Of a DNA stretch of 47,970 bases, positions 1-4,453 are shown in pieces; position 1 is the first letter of the stretch; the number at the start of each line of letters is the position of its first letter. Origin of the DNA: a virus; the IMG/VR virus record IMGVR_UViG_3300032285_000820, positions 1-47,970 of that record. One strand, given 5' to 3'. Under the pieces are notes generated by a model that was not told the DNA's origin, searched no databases, and saw only the letters and a list, made by a program, of their open reading frames with translations. The position numbers and the translations under genes were made by a program.

Positions 1-1
1 A

Positions 2-136
2 ACCTTGTTACACGAAATGACCCATATGGCACTCTATGTATCAGGCTATAAAGATTATGGTAGGCACGGAAAAGCCTTTAATCATATCCGCGATGCTTAT
101 GCCACGATGTACAACCTAGACCCAAGAAGTATATAA
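2..136 (+). CDS. SprT-like zinc metallopeptidase, C-terminal part (5' end outside window)
   Basis: Frame 2 is open from the window edge to a TAA at 134-136 and encodes the last 44 residues of a protein. It contains the zinc-binding motif LLHEMTH (HExxH) followed about 14 residues later by RHGKAFNHI. This is the layout of SprT-like / Zincin_1 peptidases, where a downstream H-G-x-x-F segment follows HExxH. SprT-like proteins in phages are common and their substrates are unknown; cellular SPRTN relatives cut DNA-protein crosslinks. The N-terminus lies outside the window. The gene converges on pqqA, and a terminator hairpin lies in the 51-bp gap between them. Confidence 0.7.
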   Translation, partial: TLLHEMTHMALYVSGYKDYGRHGKAFNHIRDAYATMYNLDPRSI

Positions 137-158
137 AAAAGGGGCGTTAAGCCCCTTT
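132..158 (-). terminator. Intrinsic terminator, strongest on the minus strand (ends pqqA)
   Basis: Positions 138-145 (AAAGGGGC) pair with 151-158 (GCCCCTTT) around a 5-nt loop. Read on the minus strand, the 8-bp stem is followed directly by a T run (complement of the A run at 135-140), a classic Rho-independent terminator for pqqA. On the plus strand the stem is followed by a broken T tract (TTTAGTTTAG), so it may also end the SprT-like gene. Confidence 0.85.
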
Positions 159-187
159 AGTTTAGTAGCAGTCAGTTACGATAATCA

Positions 188-259
188 TTATTTATTCATT
201 ACGTACATCGTCACTTCAAAGCCAAAACGCATTTCTGTAGCAGCTGGTTTAGTCCACAT
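188..259 (-). CDS. pqqA: PqqA, PQQ precursor peptide (phage-encoded)
   Basis: A 23-codon minus-strand ORF runs from ATG at 259 to TAA at 188-190. An AAGGAG ribosome-binding site lies 7 nt upstream of the start. The peptide begins MWTKPA, continues with R-x-G-F-E-V-T-M-Y and ends MNK. Length, MW-x-K-P-A start and the E-V-T-M-Y core all match PqqA (in other bacteria about 22-29 residues). The Glu and Tyr of E-x3-Y (here E15 and Y19) are the two residues that PqqE/PqqD crosslink and that become PQQ, the redox cofactor of methanol and other alcohol/sugar dehydrogenases. No other pqq gene is visible, so the peptide would feed the host's PqqB-F enzymes. It lies alone on the minus strand with its own terminator, like a moron gene. 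I infer an auxiliary metabolic role; a decoy or regulatory role is also possible. Confidence 0.92.
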   Translation of the reverse strand: MWTKPAATEMRFGFEVTMYVMNK

Positions 260-378
260 AGTAATACTCCTTAAAAGTTAATGTAAAGTTTTCACTCTAC
301 AACTGCATTATTTCAAATTGAATGAAAACGCACATCAAGAAAACCATGATTTACACGGCCGAATTTTCACGCGTAATA

Positions 379-396
379 TGTAAAGTATACTTTACA
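379..396. promoter_or_regulatory. 18-bp perfect palindrome, operator candidate
   Basis: TGTAAAGTATACTTTACA is identical to its own reverse complement over all 18 bases. It lies about 120 bp upstream of the pqqA start and about 300 bp upstream of the plus-strand gene at 693, inside a gene-free stretch. The form TGTAAA-N6-TTTACA is typical of dimeric regulator sites, and the centre contains TATACT-like -10 sequences on both strands. A second TGTAAAG occurs at 282-288. No regulator can be assigned. Confidence 0.5.
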
Positions 397-569
397 CCCG
401 ATTTGAGCTAAGTTCTTGATTTTAAAAAATAATATATAAAAATTTTTTTAGCTAGGTACTTAAAAATGATGACGGGGGGTATTTCTAAAACTTGGATTGG
501 TAGTGTCTGAAATAGTAGACCTAGGTTAGACCGAGAGGCTCATTTTAAAAAAAGGGGTATGGGGGTCGT

Positions 570-587
570 GTTAGTCGCTGGACTAAC
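570..587. repeat. Palindromic repeat copy 1 (GTTAGTC-GCTG-GACTAAC)
   Basis: Perfect 7-bp arms around a 4-nt centre GCTG, extended to 8 bp by flanking T/A. It lies in the leader of the gene at 693, 105 bp upstream of its start. Confidence 0.95.
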
Positions 588-692
588 AGCGTTTACAGCG
601 TGGCATGGCTAGAATCCGTATAATGTGAATTGTCGGTTAGGCAATAACGCTTATCAGACATTATTTATAAACTTTTAAAAAGGAAACTAGCT

Positions 693-1223
693 ATGACAAC
701 AGCAACAATTAAATCAGTAGTTTTAGATGACGTATCAAGAGCATCAATCACAGATGTAGTGAGTAGTGATAGAGCCGTACAAGGTAAAACAAAAAAGATG
801 ACTGACGCGCTTGTAGCACGTGGTGTTAAGTCATCAATGTTGGAAAAGGTTAGCAAAAAGACTGACGCTAACCCCCATAAAGAATTGCATTTTGGTATCA
901 ATCAAGCAATTATTGCGGGATTTCCAATTGAATGGCAATCATTGTTGAGCAAGGATACATCAACGTTATCGCAACAAGACAAGGATACAAAACGTTATGC
1001 GCAACAACAAGTTGGCTCATGGTTCGGTAAAATTCAACGTGCCTTGATTGCTTTCGAAAATCCTAACAAGGCAAGTGCGCCACGTGTGACGCGTACAAGT
1101 CAACAACGTATCATTGACGCGCTCAATGACGCAATAGAGGTTGCGCAAAAAGATGAGGAATTGGATTTTGATATAACAAAATTCATTACCACGCTAAAAA
1201 GCGCGATAGCAATGGTTAAGTAA
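693..1223 (+). CDS. Hypothetical phage protein, 176 aa
   Basis: I do not recognise this protein. The ATG at 693 follows AAAAAGGAAAC at a normal distance. The product is 176 residues, soluble, Lys/Ala/Gln-rich, with no signal peptide or membrane segment. The middle has a long polar stretch (about residues 85-110) leading to W-F-G-K-I-Q-R-A-L, and the C-terminal half looks helical and mixed-charge. It is the first plus-strand gene after pqqA, is monocistronic (a strong terminator follows 10 bp after the stop) and has a palindromic repeat on each side (570 and 1270). A monocistronic early gene with a long leader might be a regulator or a small abundant protein, but no DNA-binding motif is evident. 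Confidence 0.8.
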   Translation: MTTATIKSVVLDDVSRASITDVVSSDRAVQGKTKKMTDALVARGVKSSMLEKVSKKTDANPHKELHFGINQAIIAGFPIEWQSLLSKDTSTLSQQDKDTKRYAQQQVGSWFGKIQRALIAFENPNKASAPRVTRTSQQRIIDALNDAIEVAQKDEELDFDITKFITTLKSAIAMVK

Positions 1224-1232
1224 TAACATCTC

Positions 1233-1265
1233 AAGCCCTAGCCTAAAAAGCTAGGGCTTTTTTTT
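1233..1265 (+). terminator. Rho-independent terminator
   Basis: A 10-bp perfect stem, AAGCCCTAGC at 1233-1242 with GCTAGGGCTT at 1250-1259, encloses a 7-nt loop and is followed by T's to 1265. It ends transcription of the 693-1223 gene. Palindromic repeat copy 2 starts 5 bp further on. Confidence 0.93.
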
Positions 1266-1269
1266 GCCT

Positions 1270-1287
1270 GTTAGTCTTGCGACTAAC
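1270..1287. repeat. Palindromic repeat copy 2 (centre TTGC)
   Basis: Perfect GTTAGTC/GACTAAC arms with centre TTGC, between the terminator and the 3' end of the minus-strand hydrolase gene. It is followed by GATGCCAGTGACT, which also follows copy 3 (as GATACCAGTGACT), so copies 2 and 3 belong to a longer direct repeat flanking that gene. Confidence 0.95.
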
Positions 1288-1333
1288 ATTTGATGCCAGT
1301 GACTTATTTAGGCGTGGGTTAAATTCGGCGTGG

Positions 1334-1708
1334 TCAATAGAACGTGACGTTATTAATTCGTGTCAACTTCTTTTTAGTAAAAGCCCAAAAAGGTTTTACT
1401 CTGTCATCATGAAAGTGCGTAGCTTTTCCAATCGGATTCATGACTTCTCTATTCATTACCTGTAAAGATATTAATTCATAAGTAAGCAAAGTCTTTTCAT
1501 CTATAACATATTTACCTGTCATTACATTTTTAACGCCATCAAATTGATAAGGGGCTTCGGTCACTTTGCATATGTTATTCACATTGTTATTGGCTCGGTT
1601 CATTATGACATAACCTACTCCATGAGTAAGTTCGATATTGTTAGCACCATGTGTTTCACCAATTAATGCGATAGCCATACAAGCAACTTGTGGTAATAAG
1701 TTCACCAT
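1334..1708 (-). CDS. SleB/CwlJ-type cell-wall hydrolase (Hydrolase_2), 124 aa
   Basis: The 124-residue minus-strand protein has the hallmarks of the Hydrolase_2 family. An early G-E-T-H-G carries the predicted catalytic Glu (E18). It is followed by GYVIMNRANN (the family's V-x-N-R segment), I-C-K-V-T-x-A-P-Y-Q-F (QF motif), N-P-I-G-K-A-T-H-F-H (GATHF/YH motif), V-K-P-F-W-A and a terminal NVTFY. Family members cleave peptidoglycan as lytic transglycosylases or amidases. The hydrophobic N-terminus (VACMAIALIG) belongs to the domain and is not a clear signal peptide. The ATG at 1708 follows AGGAGAA by 4 nt. This is a second muralytic enzyme beside the GH24 endolysin at 37.2 kb and lies far from the lysis genes, on the opposite strand to its neighbours. 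Palindromic repeats flank it. Role (superinfection, entry or accessory lysis) is inference. Confidence 0.8.
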   Translation of the reverse strand: MVNLLPQVACMAIALIGETHGANNIELTHGVGYVIMNRANNNVNNICKVTEAPYQFDGVKNVMTGKYVIDEKTLLTYELISLQVMNREVMNPIGKATHFHDDRVKPFWAFTKKKLTRINNVTFY

Positions 1709-1727
1709 ATAGTTCTCCTATTAAAAT

Positions 1728-1745
1728 GTTAGTCCATAGACTAAC
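1728..1745. repeat. Palindromic repeat copy 3 (centre CATA), over the sleB-like gene's predicted start of transcription
   Basis: Perfect GTTAGTC/GACTAAC arms with centre CATA. On the minus strand it begins 2 bp after the predicted -10 hexamer (1748-1753), so it covers the expected +1 and lies 20 bp upstream of the ATG. That placement suits an operator. Confidence 0.95.
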
Positions 1746-1747
1746 AA

Positions 1748-1776
1748 AAGATACCAGTGACTAAAAGAAGCGTAAA
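1748..1776 (-). promoter_or_regulatory. Predicted sigma70-type promoter for the SleB-like gene
   Basis: On the minus strand TTTACG (complement of 1771-1776) and TATCTT (complement of 1748-1753) are separated by 17 bp, and TGG precedes the -10 (extended -10). Each hexamer matches consensus at 4 of 6. Palindromic repeat copy 3 occupies the start site. Confidence 0.45.
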
Positions 1777-1800
1777 GCACAGGGTTGGCTTCGTTTAACT

Positions 1801-1833
1801 GATATGCTGAACTCAGCATATCATAATTTTTTT
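1801..1833. promoter_or_regulatory. 22-bp inverted repeat followed by a T run (operator or terminator)
   Basis: GATATGCTGA (1801-1810) and TCAGCATATC (1813-1822) form a perfect 10-bp inverted repeat with a 2-nt centre, followed on the plus strand by ATAATTTTTTT. As RNA it would form a stem with a short loop and could terminate plus-strand read-through. As DNA it is an operator-like palindrome about 25 bp upstream of the -35 of the minus-strand hydrolase promoter. The sequence does not decide between these. Confidence 0.5.
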
Positions 1834-1861
1834 ATATGCGCAAGGCTTATTTTAAGTTTGT

Positions 1862-2143
1862 ATTGAACCCAATTGAACCTTGTATTGAACCCCGTAAGTC
1901 ATTGATTATTAAGTTTTGTTCGTATTGAACCTATTGAACCCCGTTTTTTGAATGTTTGGCCAAAGAGACCTTACTCTTTTCGTTTTTTATAACTCAAACT
2001 AATTTTTACCCGACACACTAAAAAGCAGGGTTCAAAAGGAACAAAGGTACAAAACGCACTACGACTGAAGGTGTTAAAGAACAAATAAGGTTCAATAGGT
2101 TCAAATACTTTATAATAATATATAATATAATATAATACAATAA
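1862..2143. other. Iteron-like TTGAACC repeats plus AT-rich tract, candidate replication origin
   Basis: Five direct copies of (A)TTGAACC lie at about 1863, 1872, 1884, 1924 and 1933. Three inverted copies GGTTCAA lie at 2029, 2089 and 2099. The pair at 1924-1940 is the reverse complement of 2089-2105 at 16 of 17 positions, giving a large inverted repeat with arms about 150 bp apart. It is followed directly by an almost pure A/T tract (2105-2143, alternating TATAATA units). Clustered iterons next to an AT-rich unwinding region are the usual anatomy of a replication origin. A short minus-strand reading frame across this region has low-complexity hydrophobic content and no ribosome-binding site, so I treat the region as non-coding. 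Confidence 0.5.
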
Positions 2144-2176
2144 GTAATAAAAACATAAACTTTGATAGGTAAAAAC

Positions 2177-2205
2177 TTGACTATGGTATGACTACGTGTT
2201 ATAAT
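2177..2205 (+). promoter_or_regulatory. Strong sigma70 promoter with extended -10 for the early operon
   Basis: TTGACT (2177-2182), a 17-bp spacer and TATAAT (2200-2205), with TGT immediately before the -10 (TGn extended -10). Transcription should begin near 2212. The leader then carries palindromic repeat copy 4 at 2232-2248 before the first gene at 2352. Confidence 0.88.
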
Positions 2206-2231
2206 GTTATTAAGTGGTCGAGGTAGCCCGT

Positions 2232-2248
2232 GTTAGTCAGCGACTAAC
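2232..2248. repeat. Palindromic repeat copy 4 (3-nt centre AGC)
   Basis: Perfect 7-bp arms, but the only copy with a 3-nt centre, giving 17 bp. It lies about 20 nt downstream of the predicted transcription start, in the leader of the early operon. Confidence 0.95.
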
Positions 2249-2351
2249 ATATAGTAAGATGTTTTGGTATGGTATATCCATGACAGGCTCATCAGGCTCA
2301 CGAACAAATCGTTTTATTAAATTATTGATTATCAACTAAAAGGAAACAAAA

Positions 2352-2780
2352 ATGAAAACAGCAAACAGTAAAGCACGTAAGTTAGTCAACGGACTAACAG
2401 AATTTAAAGGTAGCAATACCTTTGCCGAAACCAACGCACCAACTGAAACACGCCCCACATGGTTATATGTAGTCTACTCATATGGCTATCACTTTCCCAT
2501 GTATATCGCAGAATGGACAACCGACGAGAATATCCAGTGGTATGAGAATTCAGACCGATATTCAGTATCAACTTCAAAGCAACAGAACCAACTCAGACCG
2601 AGTAGCCCTACTATCAAAATGGACACCGAAACCATGCGCACATTAGCACGTTATGGCATAGTCGGTGTAGTAGTCCAACCCGAAATGAATACAGGCACAA
2701 GATTGACGGAAGAAGAAATTAACCAAGCAATACATAACATATCAAACTCAAAACTAGCGCACCGATTAAGTGCATGGTAG
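2352..2780 (+). CDS. Hypothetical phage protein, 142 aa (first gene of early operon)
   Basis: I do not recognise a family. The ATG at 2352 follows AGGAAAC. The 142-residue product is soluble, rich in Thr/Asn and aromatic residues in its centre (W-L-Y-V-V-Y-S-Y-G-Y-H-F), and ends in S-A-W. Codons 11-16 (L-V-N-G-L-T) are formed by palindromic repeat copy 5, and the last base of its TAG stop is the first base of copy 6. It is the first gene behind the strong promoter at 2177-2205, so it should be expressed very early. That suits a host-takeover or anti-defence protein, but this is inference from position only. Confidence 0.8.
   Translation: MKTANSKARKLVNGLTEFKGSNTFAETNAPTETRPTWLYVVYSYGYHFPMYIAEWTTDENIQWYENSDRYSVSTSKQQNQLRPSSPTIKMDTETMRTLARYGIVGVVVQPEMNTGTRLTEEEINQAIHNISNSKLAHRLSAW
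2381..2398. repeat. Palindromic repeat copy 5 (centre AACG), inside a gene
   Basis: Perfect arms inside the 2352-2780 gene, read in frame as L-V-N-G-L-T (arms in the frame xxG TTA GTC). Confidence 0.95.
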
Positions 2781-2797
2781 TTAGTCCACCGACTAAC
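2780..2797. repeat. Palindromic repeat copy 6 (centre CACC)
   Basis: Perfect arms starting on the last base of the upstream stop codon and ending 20 bp before the ATG at 2818, just upstream of its ribosome-binding site. Confidence 0.95.
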
Positions 2798-2817
2798 ATT
2801 TTATAAAGGAAACGATT

Positions 2818-3027
2818 ATGAAATACTTATGTAAAGATTGTGGCAGTCAGATTCACGAAGCTAGGGCAAGGTTAGGTTATGCCGTATGCCTTCAATGTGG
2901 CGAGGAAATCGCCAAGCGTAATAGGTTGTCATGGTGTATAGCACCTATGCACAAATCCAACTATATGCTCATCACTAACCACGATGACTTAAAAGGTCTC
3001 AATAACAAAGGAGGATTGGTAAAATGA
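2818..3027 (+). CDS. Small zinc-ribbon protein, 69 aa
   Basis: The ATG at 2818 follows AAAGGAAAC. The 69-residue protein has a four-cysteine zinc-ribbon pattern, YLCKDCGS (C-x2-C) and AVCLQCGE (C-x2-C), about 20 residues apart, with basic residues between and after them. The C-terminal half has no recognisable domain. Small zinc ribbons in phages often bind nucleic acid or protein partners; a target cannot be named. The 3' end overlaps the next start by 4 nt (ATGA), indicating translational coupling. Confidence 0.75.
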   Translation: MKYLCKDCGSQIHEARARLGYAVCLQCGEEIAKRNRLSWCIAPMHKSNYMLITNHDDLKGLNNKGGLVK

Positions 3028-3245
3028 CGAAGCTATTTGAAGTAGAAGTAGAGCAGAAGTTTAGCGTAGTAGACAGGCTAGTATATATAGTGAGAGCCGA
3101 TAACATAGGTGAAGCTATAAAACTTATCGAAGAAGGTCAAGGCAACTTATGCCACACGGAAGAACTTGAACGACAAGATGAGGAGTTATACATAGACACA
3201 GCGATAGTCACTGAAATTGAAGAAATCGAAGGAGAAACTAAATGA
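3024..3245 (+). CDS. Hypothetical acidic protein, 73 aa
   Basis: It starts at the ATGA overlap with the zinc-ribbon gene, behind GGAGGATTGGTAAA. The product is 73 residues and strongly acidic, especially at the C-terminus (E-I-E-E-I-E-G-E). The beginning resembles a small alpha/beta fold (FEVEVEQKF ... VYIVRADNIGEAIKLIEEG), similar in style to short phage proteins that modulate host enzymes. No family recognised. It overlaps the next gene by 4 nt. Confidence 0.75.
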   Translation: MTKLFEVEVEQKFSVVDRLVYIVRADNIGEAIKLIEEGQGNLCHTEELERQDEELYIDTAIVTEIEEIEGETK

Positions 3246-3403
3246 GTTTAATTCAGAGCTATATCGTACAGTATCGTGACTTACCTATTAACACGTTAAT
3301 GAAACTTAAAAAGAAATTGAAACAAGAAGTAGATGTAGATAATGAAACAAAACTTTTAGCAATCGATATTATTTTAAGGGGGACTAAGATATGGAAACAC
3401 TAG
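3242..3403 (+). CDS. Hypothetical small protein, 53 aa
   Basis: ATG at 3242 overlaps the previous TGA (ATGA) and follows AAGGAGAAACTA at a good distance. The 53-residue product starts MSLIQSYIVQYRDLP, has a basic lysine-rich helix (LMKLKKKLKQE) in the middle and ends at TAG 3401-3403. It overlaps the next gene (start 3391) by 13 nt. It is supported by the ribosome-binding site, the overlaps on both sides and the lack of any gap without it. Function unknown. Confidence 0.65.
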   Translation: MSLIQSYIVQYRDLPINTLMKLKKKLKQEVDVDNETKLLAIDIILRGTKIWKH

Positions 3404-3624
3404 ATAAAAAGTTAGTCAGTCGACTAACAAAGCTAGAATGTGATATGCAGGAAATGCATTTAAGGGGCTACGATAAACACGTAGGTATTGCAGAACTTAA
3501 CAAACATATGAGACGTAGCCGAAAGGAACGTATAAAAGAAGTCGTAAAAGAGTTTGTGTTTTATATCGTGCCGTATGTAGTAGCTATGGTTTTAATTTTT
3601 TCAATCATGAGTATGAGAGGATAG
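3391..3624 (+). CDS. Small membrane protein, 77 aa
   Basis: ATG at 3391 follows AAGGGGGACTAAGAT. The 77-residue protein has a soluble charged N-terminus (about 50 residues, Lys/Arg-rich) and one C-terminal transmembrane helix (FVFYIVPYVVAMVLIF followed by SIMSMRG). This topology (cytoplasmic head, tail anchor) is common in early phage membrane proteins. Codons 8-12 (V-S-R-L-T) come from palindromic repeat copy 7. Role unknown. Confidence 0.7.
   Translation: METLDKKLVSRLTKLECDMQEMHLRGYDKHVGIAELNKHMRRSRKERIKEVVKEFVFYIVPYVVAMVLIFSIMSMRG
3411..3428. repeat. Palindromic repeat copy 7 (centre AGTC), inside a gene
   Basis: Perfect arms near the 5' end of the 3391-3624 gene, read as L-V-S-R-L-T. 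With the AGTC centre, GTCGAC lies within the sequence. Confidence 0.95.
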
Positions 3625-3626
3625 TT

Positions 3627-3794
3627 ATGGAATTTATCCATTATTTAGTTTGGTTTGTATGTGGGTTCTTTTGTGGGGCGACGTTAATGCGAGATAAGAT
3701 TAACCGAGAAACACGTAAGCGTTATGAAGAAATGTTAAACGAAATGAAAACGGGCAGACCACGTGTTCGTGAAATTAAGGAGAATGACGAATGA
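3627..3794 (+). CDS. Small N-terminally anchored membrane protein, 55 aa
   Basis: ATG at 3627 lies 2 bp after the previous TAG, behind GAGAGGATAGTT, and the frame ends at TGA 3792-3794. The 55-residue product has an N-terminal hydrophobic helix with two cysteines (YLVWFVCGFFCGATL) and a charged coiled-coil-like tail (Arg/Glu/Lys-rich). It overlaps the next gene by 4 nt (ATGA). It has the look of a small inner-membrane protein; no family recognised. Confidence 0.65.
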   Translation: MEFIHYLVWFVCGFFCGATLMRDKINRETRKRYEEMLNEMKTGRPRVREIKENDE

Positions 3795-4081
3795 AAACAA
3801 TTAAGTTTAGTGTAGTAGCACAAGTGTCACTTGATGAGGACAAGTTAAGAATGATAGGTTCATTGGGCGCAGAGATTACACCCGAGACTTATATCGAGTC
3901 AGTCATTAAAGACCATGTGCAAGACAGAGGTATGTTGATAAACATTAATGTTTTAGAAGGTGACATATATAAAGACGTTAAGGAATATCAGCACACGTTG
4001 ATTAACCACAAAGCCGTCGAGGAACTAGAGCAGGAAATACTAGACGCGAAGGCTTGTATCAATGGCAACTGCGAGGACTAA
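3791..4081 (+). CDS. Hypothetical protein, 96 aa
   Basis: Starts in an ATGA overlap with the previous gene, behind AAGGAGAATGACGA. The 96-residue product begins with a strand-like segment (MKTIKFSVVAQVSL), followed by mixed alpha/beta sequence and a helical acidic C-terminus ending C-I-N-G-N-C-E-D. No membrane segment or catalytic motif is seen and no family is recognised. The next gene begins 2 bp after the stop, so this belongs to the same coupled chain of small early genes. Confidence 0.75.
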   Translation: MKTIKFSVVAQVSLDEDKLRMIGSLGAEITPETYIESVIKDHVQDRGMLININVLEGDIYKDVKEYQHTLINHKAVEELEQEILDAKACINGNCED

Positions 4082-4083
4082 CC

Positions 4084-4248
4084 ATGAGACTAAAATGGGG
4101 TGAAGCATTTGAAGCCTACGATAAGTGGGTGTCATTGGGTGTTAGTCGCAAGACTAACAATGCAGATAAACTTAAATGGTGTACGGGATATGTGTATGCC
4201 AAGCAACAGGAAGTGGAGAAACTAAATGCGACTCACAAAAAGAATTAA
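4084..4248 (+). CDS. Hypothetical small basic protein, 54 aa
   Basis: I chose ATG 4084, 2 bp after the previous stop. An in-frame ATG at 4054 would bury 28 bp in the upstream gene and has no ribosome-binding site. The 54-residue product is basic and tryptophan-containing (MRLKWGEAFEAYDKWV). Codons 20-25 (V-S-R-K-T-N) are formed by palindromic repeat copy 8. It overlaps the next tiny gene by 23 nt. Function unknown. Confidence 0.6.
   Translation: MRLKWGEAFEAYDKWVSLGVSRKTNNADKLKWCTGYVYAKQQEVEKLNATHKKN
4141..4158. repeat. Palindromic repeat copy 8 (centre GCAA), inside a gene
   Basis: Perfect arms inside the 4084-4248 gene, read in the other frame (GTT AGT CGC AAG ACT AAC, V-S-R-K-T-N). Flanking T/A extend the arms to 8 bp. 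Confidence 0.95.
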
Positions 4249-4372
4249 CCGAAAGGAGTATGTGATATTGGCTTGGACTAAAGACGAGGTGATATTGCAG
4301 AACGTACTAGACGCTGATGACATCATTACGAAGTCACGGCGTAGTGTGTATGGTATTCGTAGACCCACTTGA
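4226..4372 (+). CDS. Hypothetical very small protein, 48 aa
   Basis: ATG at 4226 has GGAG 7 nt upstream and the frame runs to TGA at 4370-4372. The 48-residue product begins MRLTKRINRKEYV, has an acidic middle (KDEV ... DADD) and a basic end (SRRSVYGIRRPT). It ends just before the promoter at 4378. The overlap with the previous gene and the good ribosome-binding site favour a real gene, but its size makes this uncertain. A GTG at 4262 right after AAGGAG is an alternative but badly spaced start. Confidence 0.5.
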   Translation: MRLTKRINRKEYVILAWTKDEVILQNVLDADDIITKSRRSVYGIRRPT

Positions 4373-4377
4373 GAACA

Positions 4378-4406
4378 TTGATTAAGATGTTAAAGTATGG
4401 TATACT
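4378..4406 (+). promoter_or_regulatory. Sigma70 promoter with extended -10 upstream of the DUF3150/AAA/VWA genes
   Basis: TTGATT (4378-4383), 17-bp spacer, TATACT (4401-4406) preceded by TGG (extended -10). Expected start of transcription is near 4413, about 40 bp before the ATG at 4454. It gives the trio its own promoter in addition to read-through from 2177. Confidence 0.75.
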
Positions 4407-4453
4407 GTATCATATAGTGGTAAAGTTTATTAAATAACAACAGGAGAATGGAA

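Larger units (their letters stand above)
260..692. other. Non-coding stretch between pqqA and the first plus-strand gene
   Basis: I find no credible gene here. It holds the pqqA leader (ribosome-binding site at about 267-272), the 18-bp palindrome at 379-396, an AT tract around 420-450, two G-runs (about 473-479 and 561-565), the first copy of the GTTAGTC-N4-GACTAAC repeat (570-587), and a TATAAT hexamer at 619-624. The TATAAT has no good -35 at 16-18 bp, so a promoter for the gene at 693 is only possible. Confidence 0.6.

Noticed and set aside
2-259. The SprT-like peptidase as a dedicated protease for the neighbouring PqqA peptide
   Set aside because: PqqA is processed by M16-type (PqqF/G) proteases, whereas SprT-like genes are common in phages without pqqA. 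The genes are convergent, not an operon, so adjacency alone does not support a link.
619-624. TATAAT as the promoter of the gene at 693
   Set aside because: No -35-like hexamer at 16-18 bp; TTTACA at 592-597 is 21 bp away. Kept only as a remark.
1971-2156. A 61-codon minus-strand reading frame
   Set aside because: Low-complexity hydrophobic/Tyr-rich translation from an AT-rich tract, no ribosome-binding site, and the region has iteron-like repeats. Treated as non-coding.
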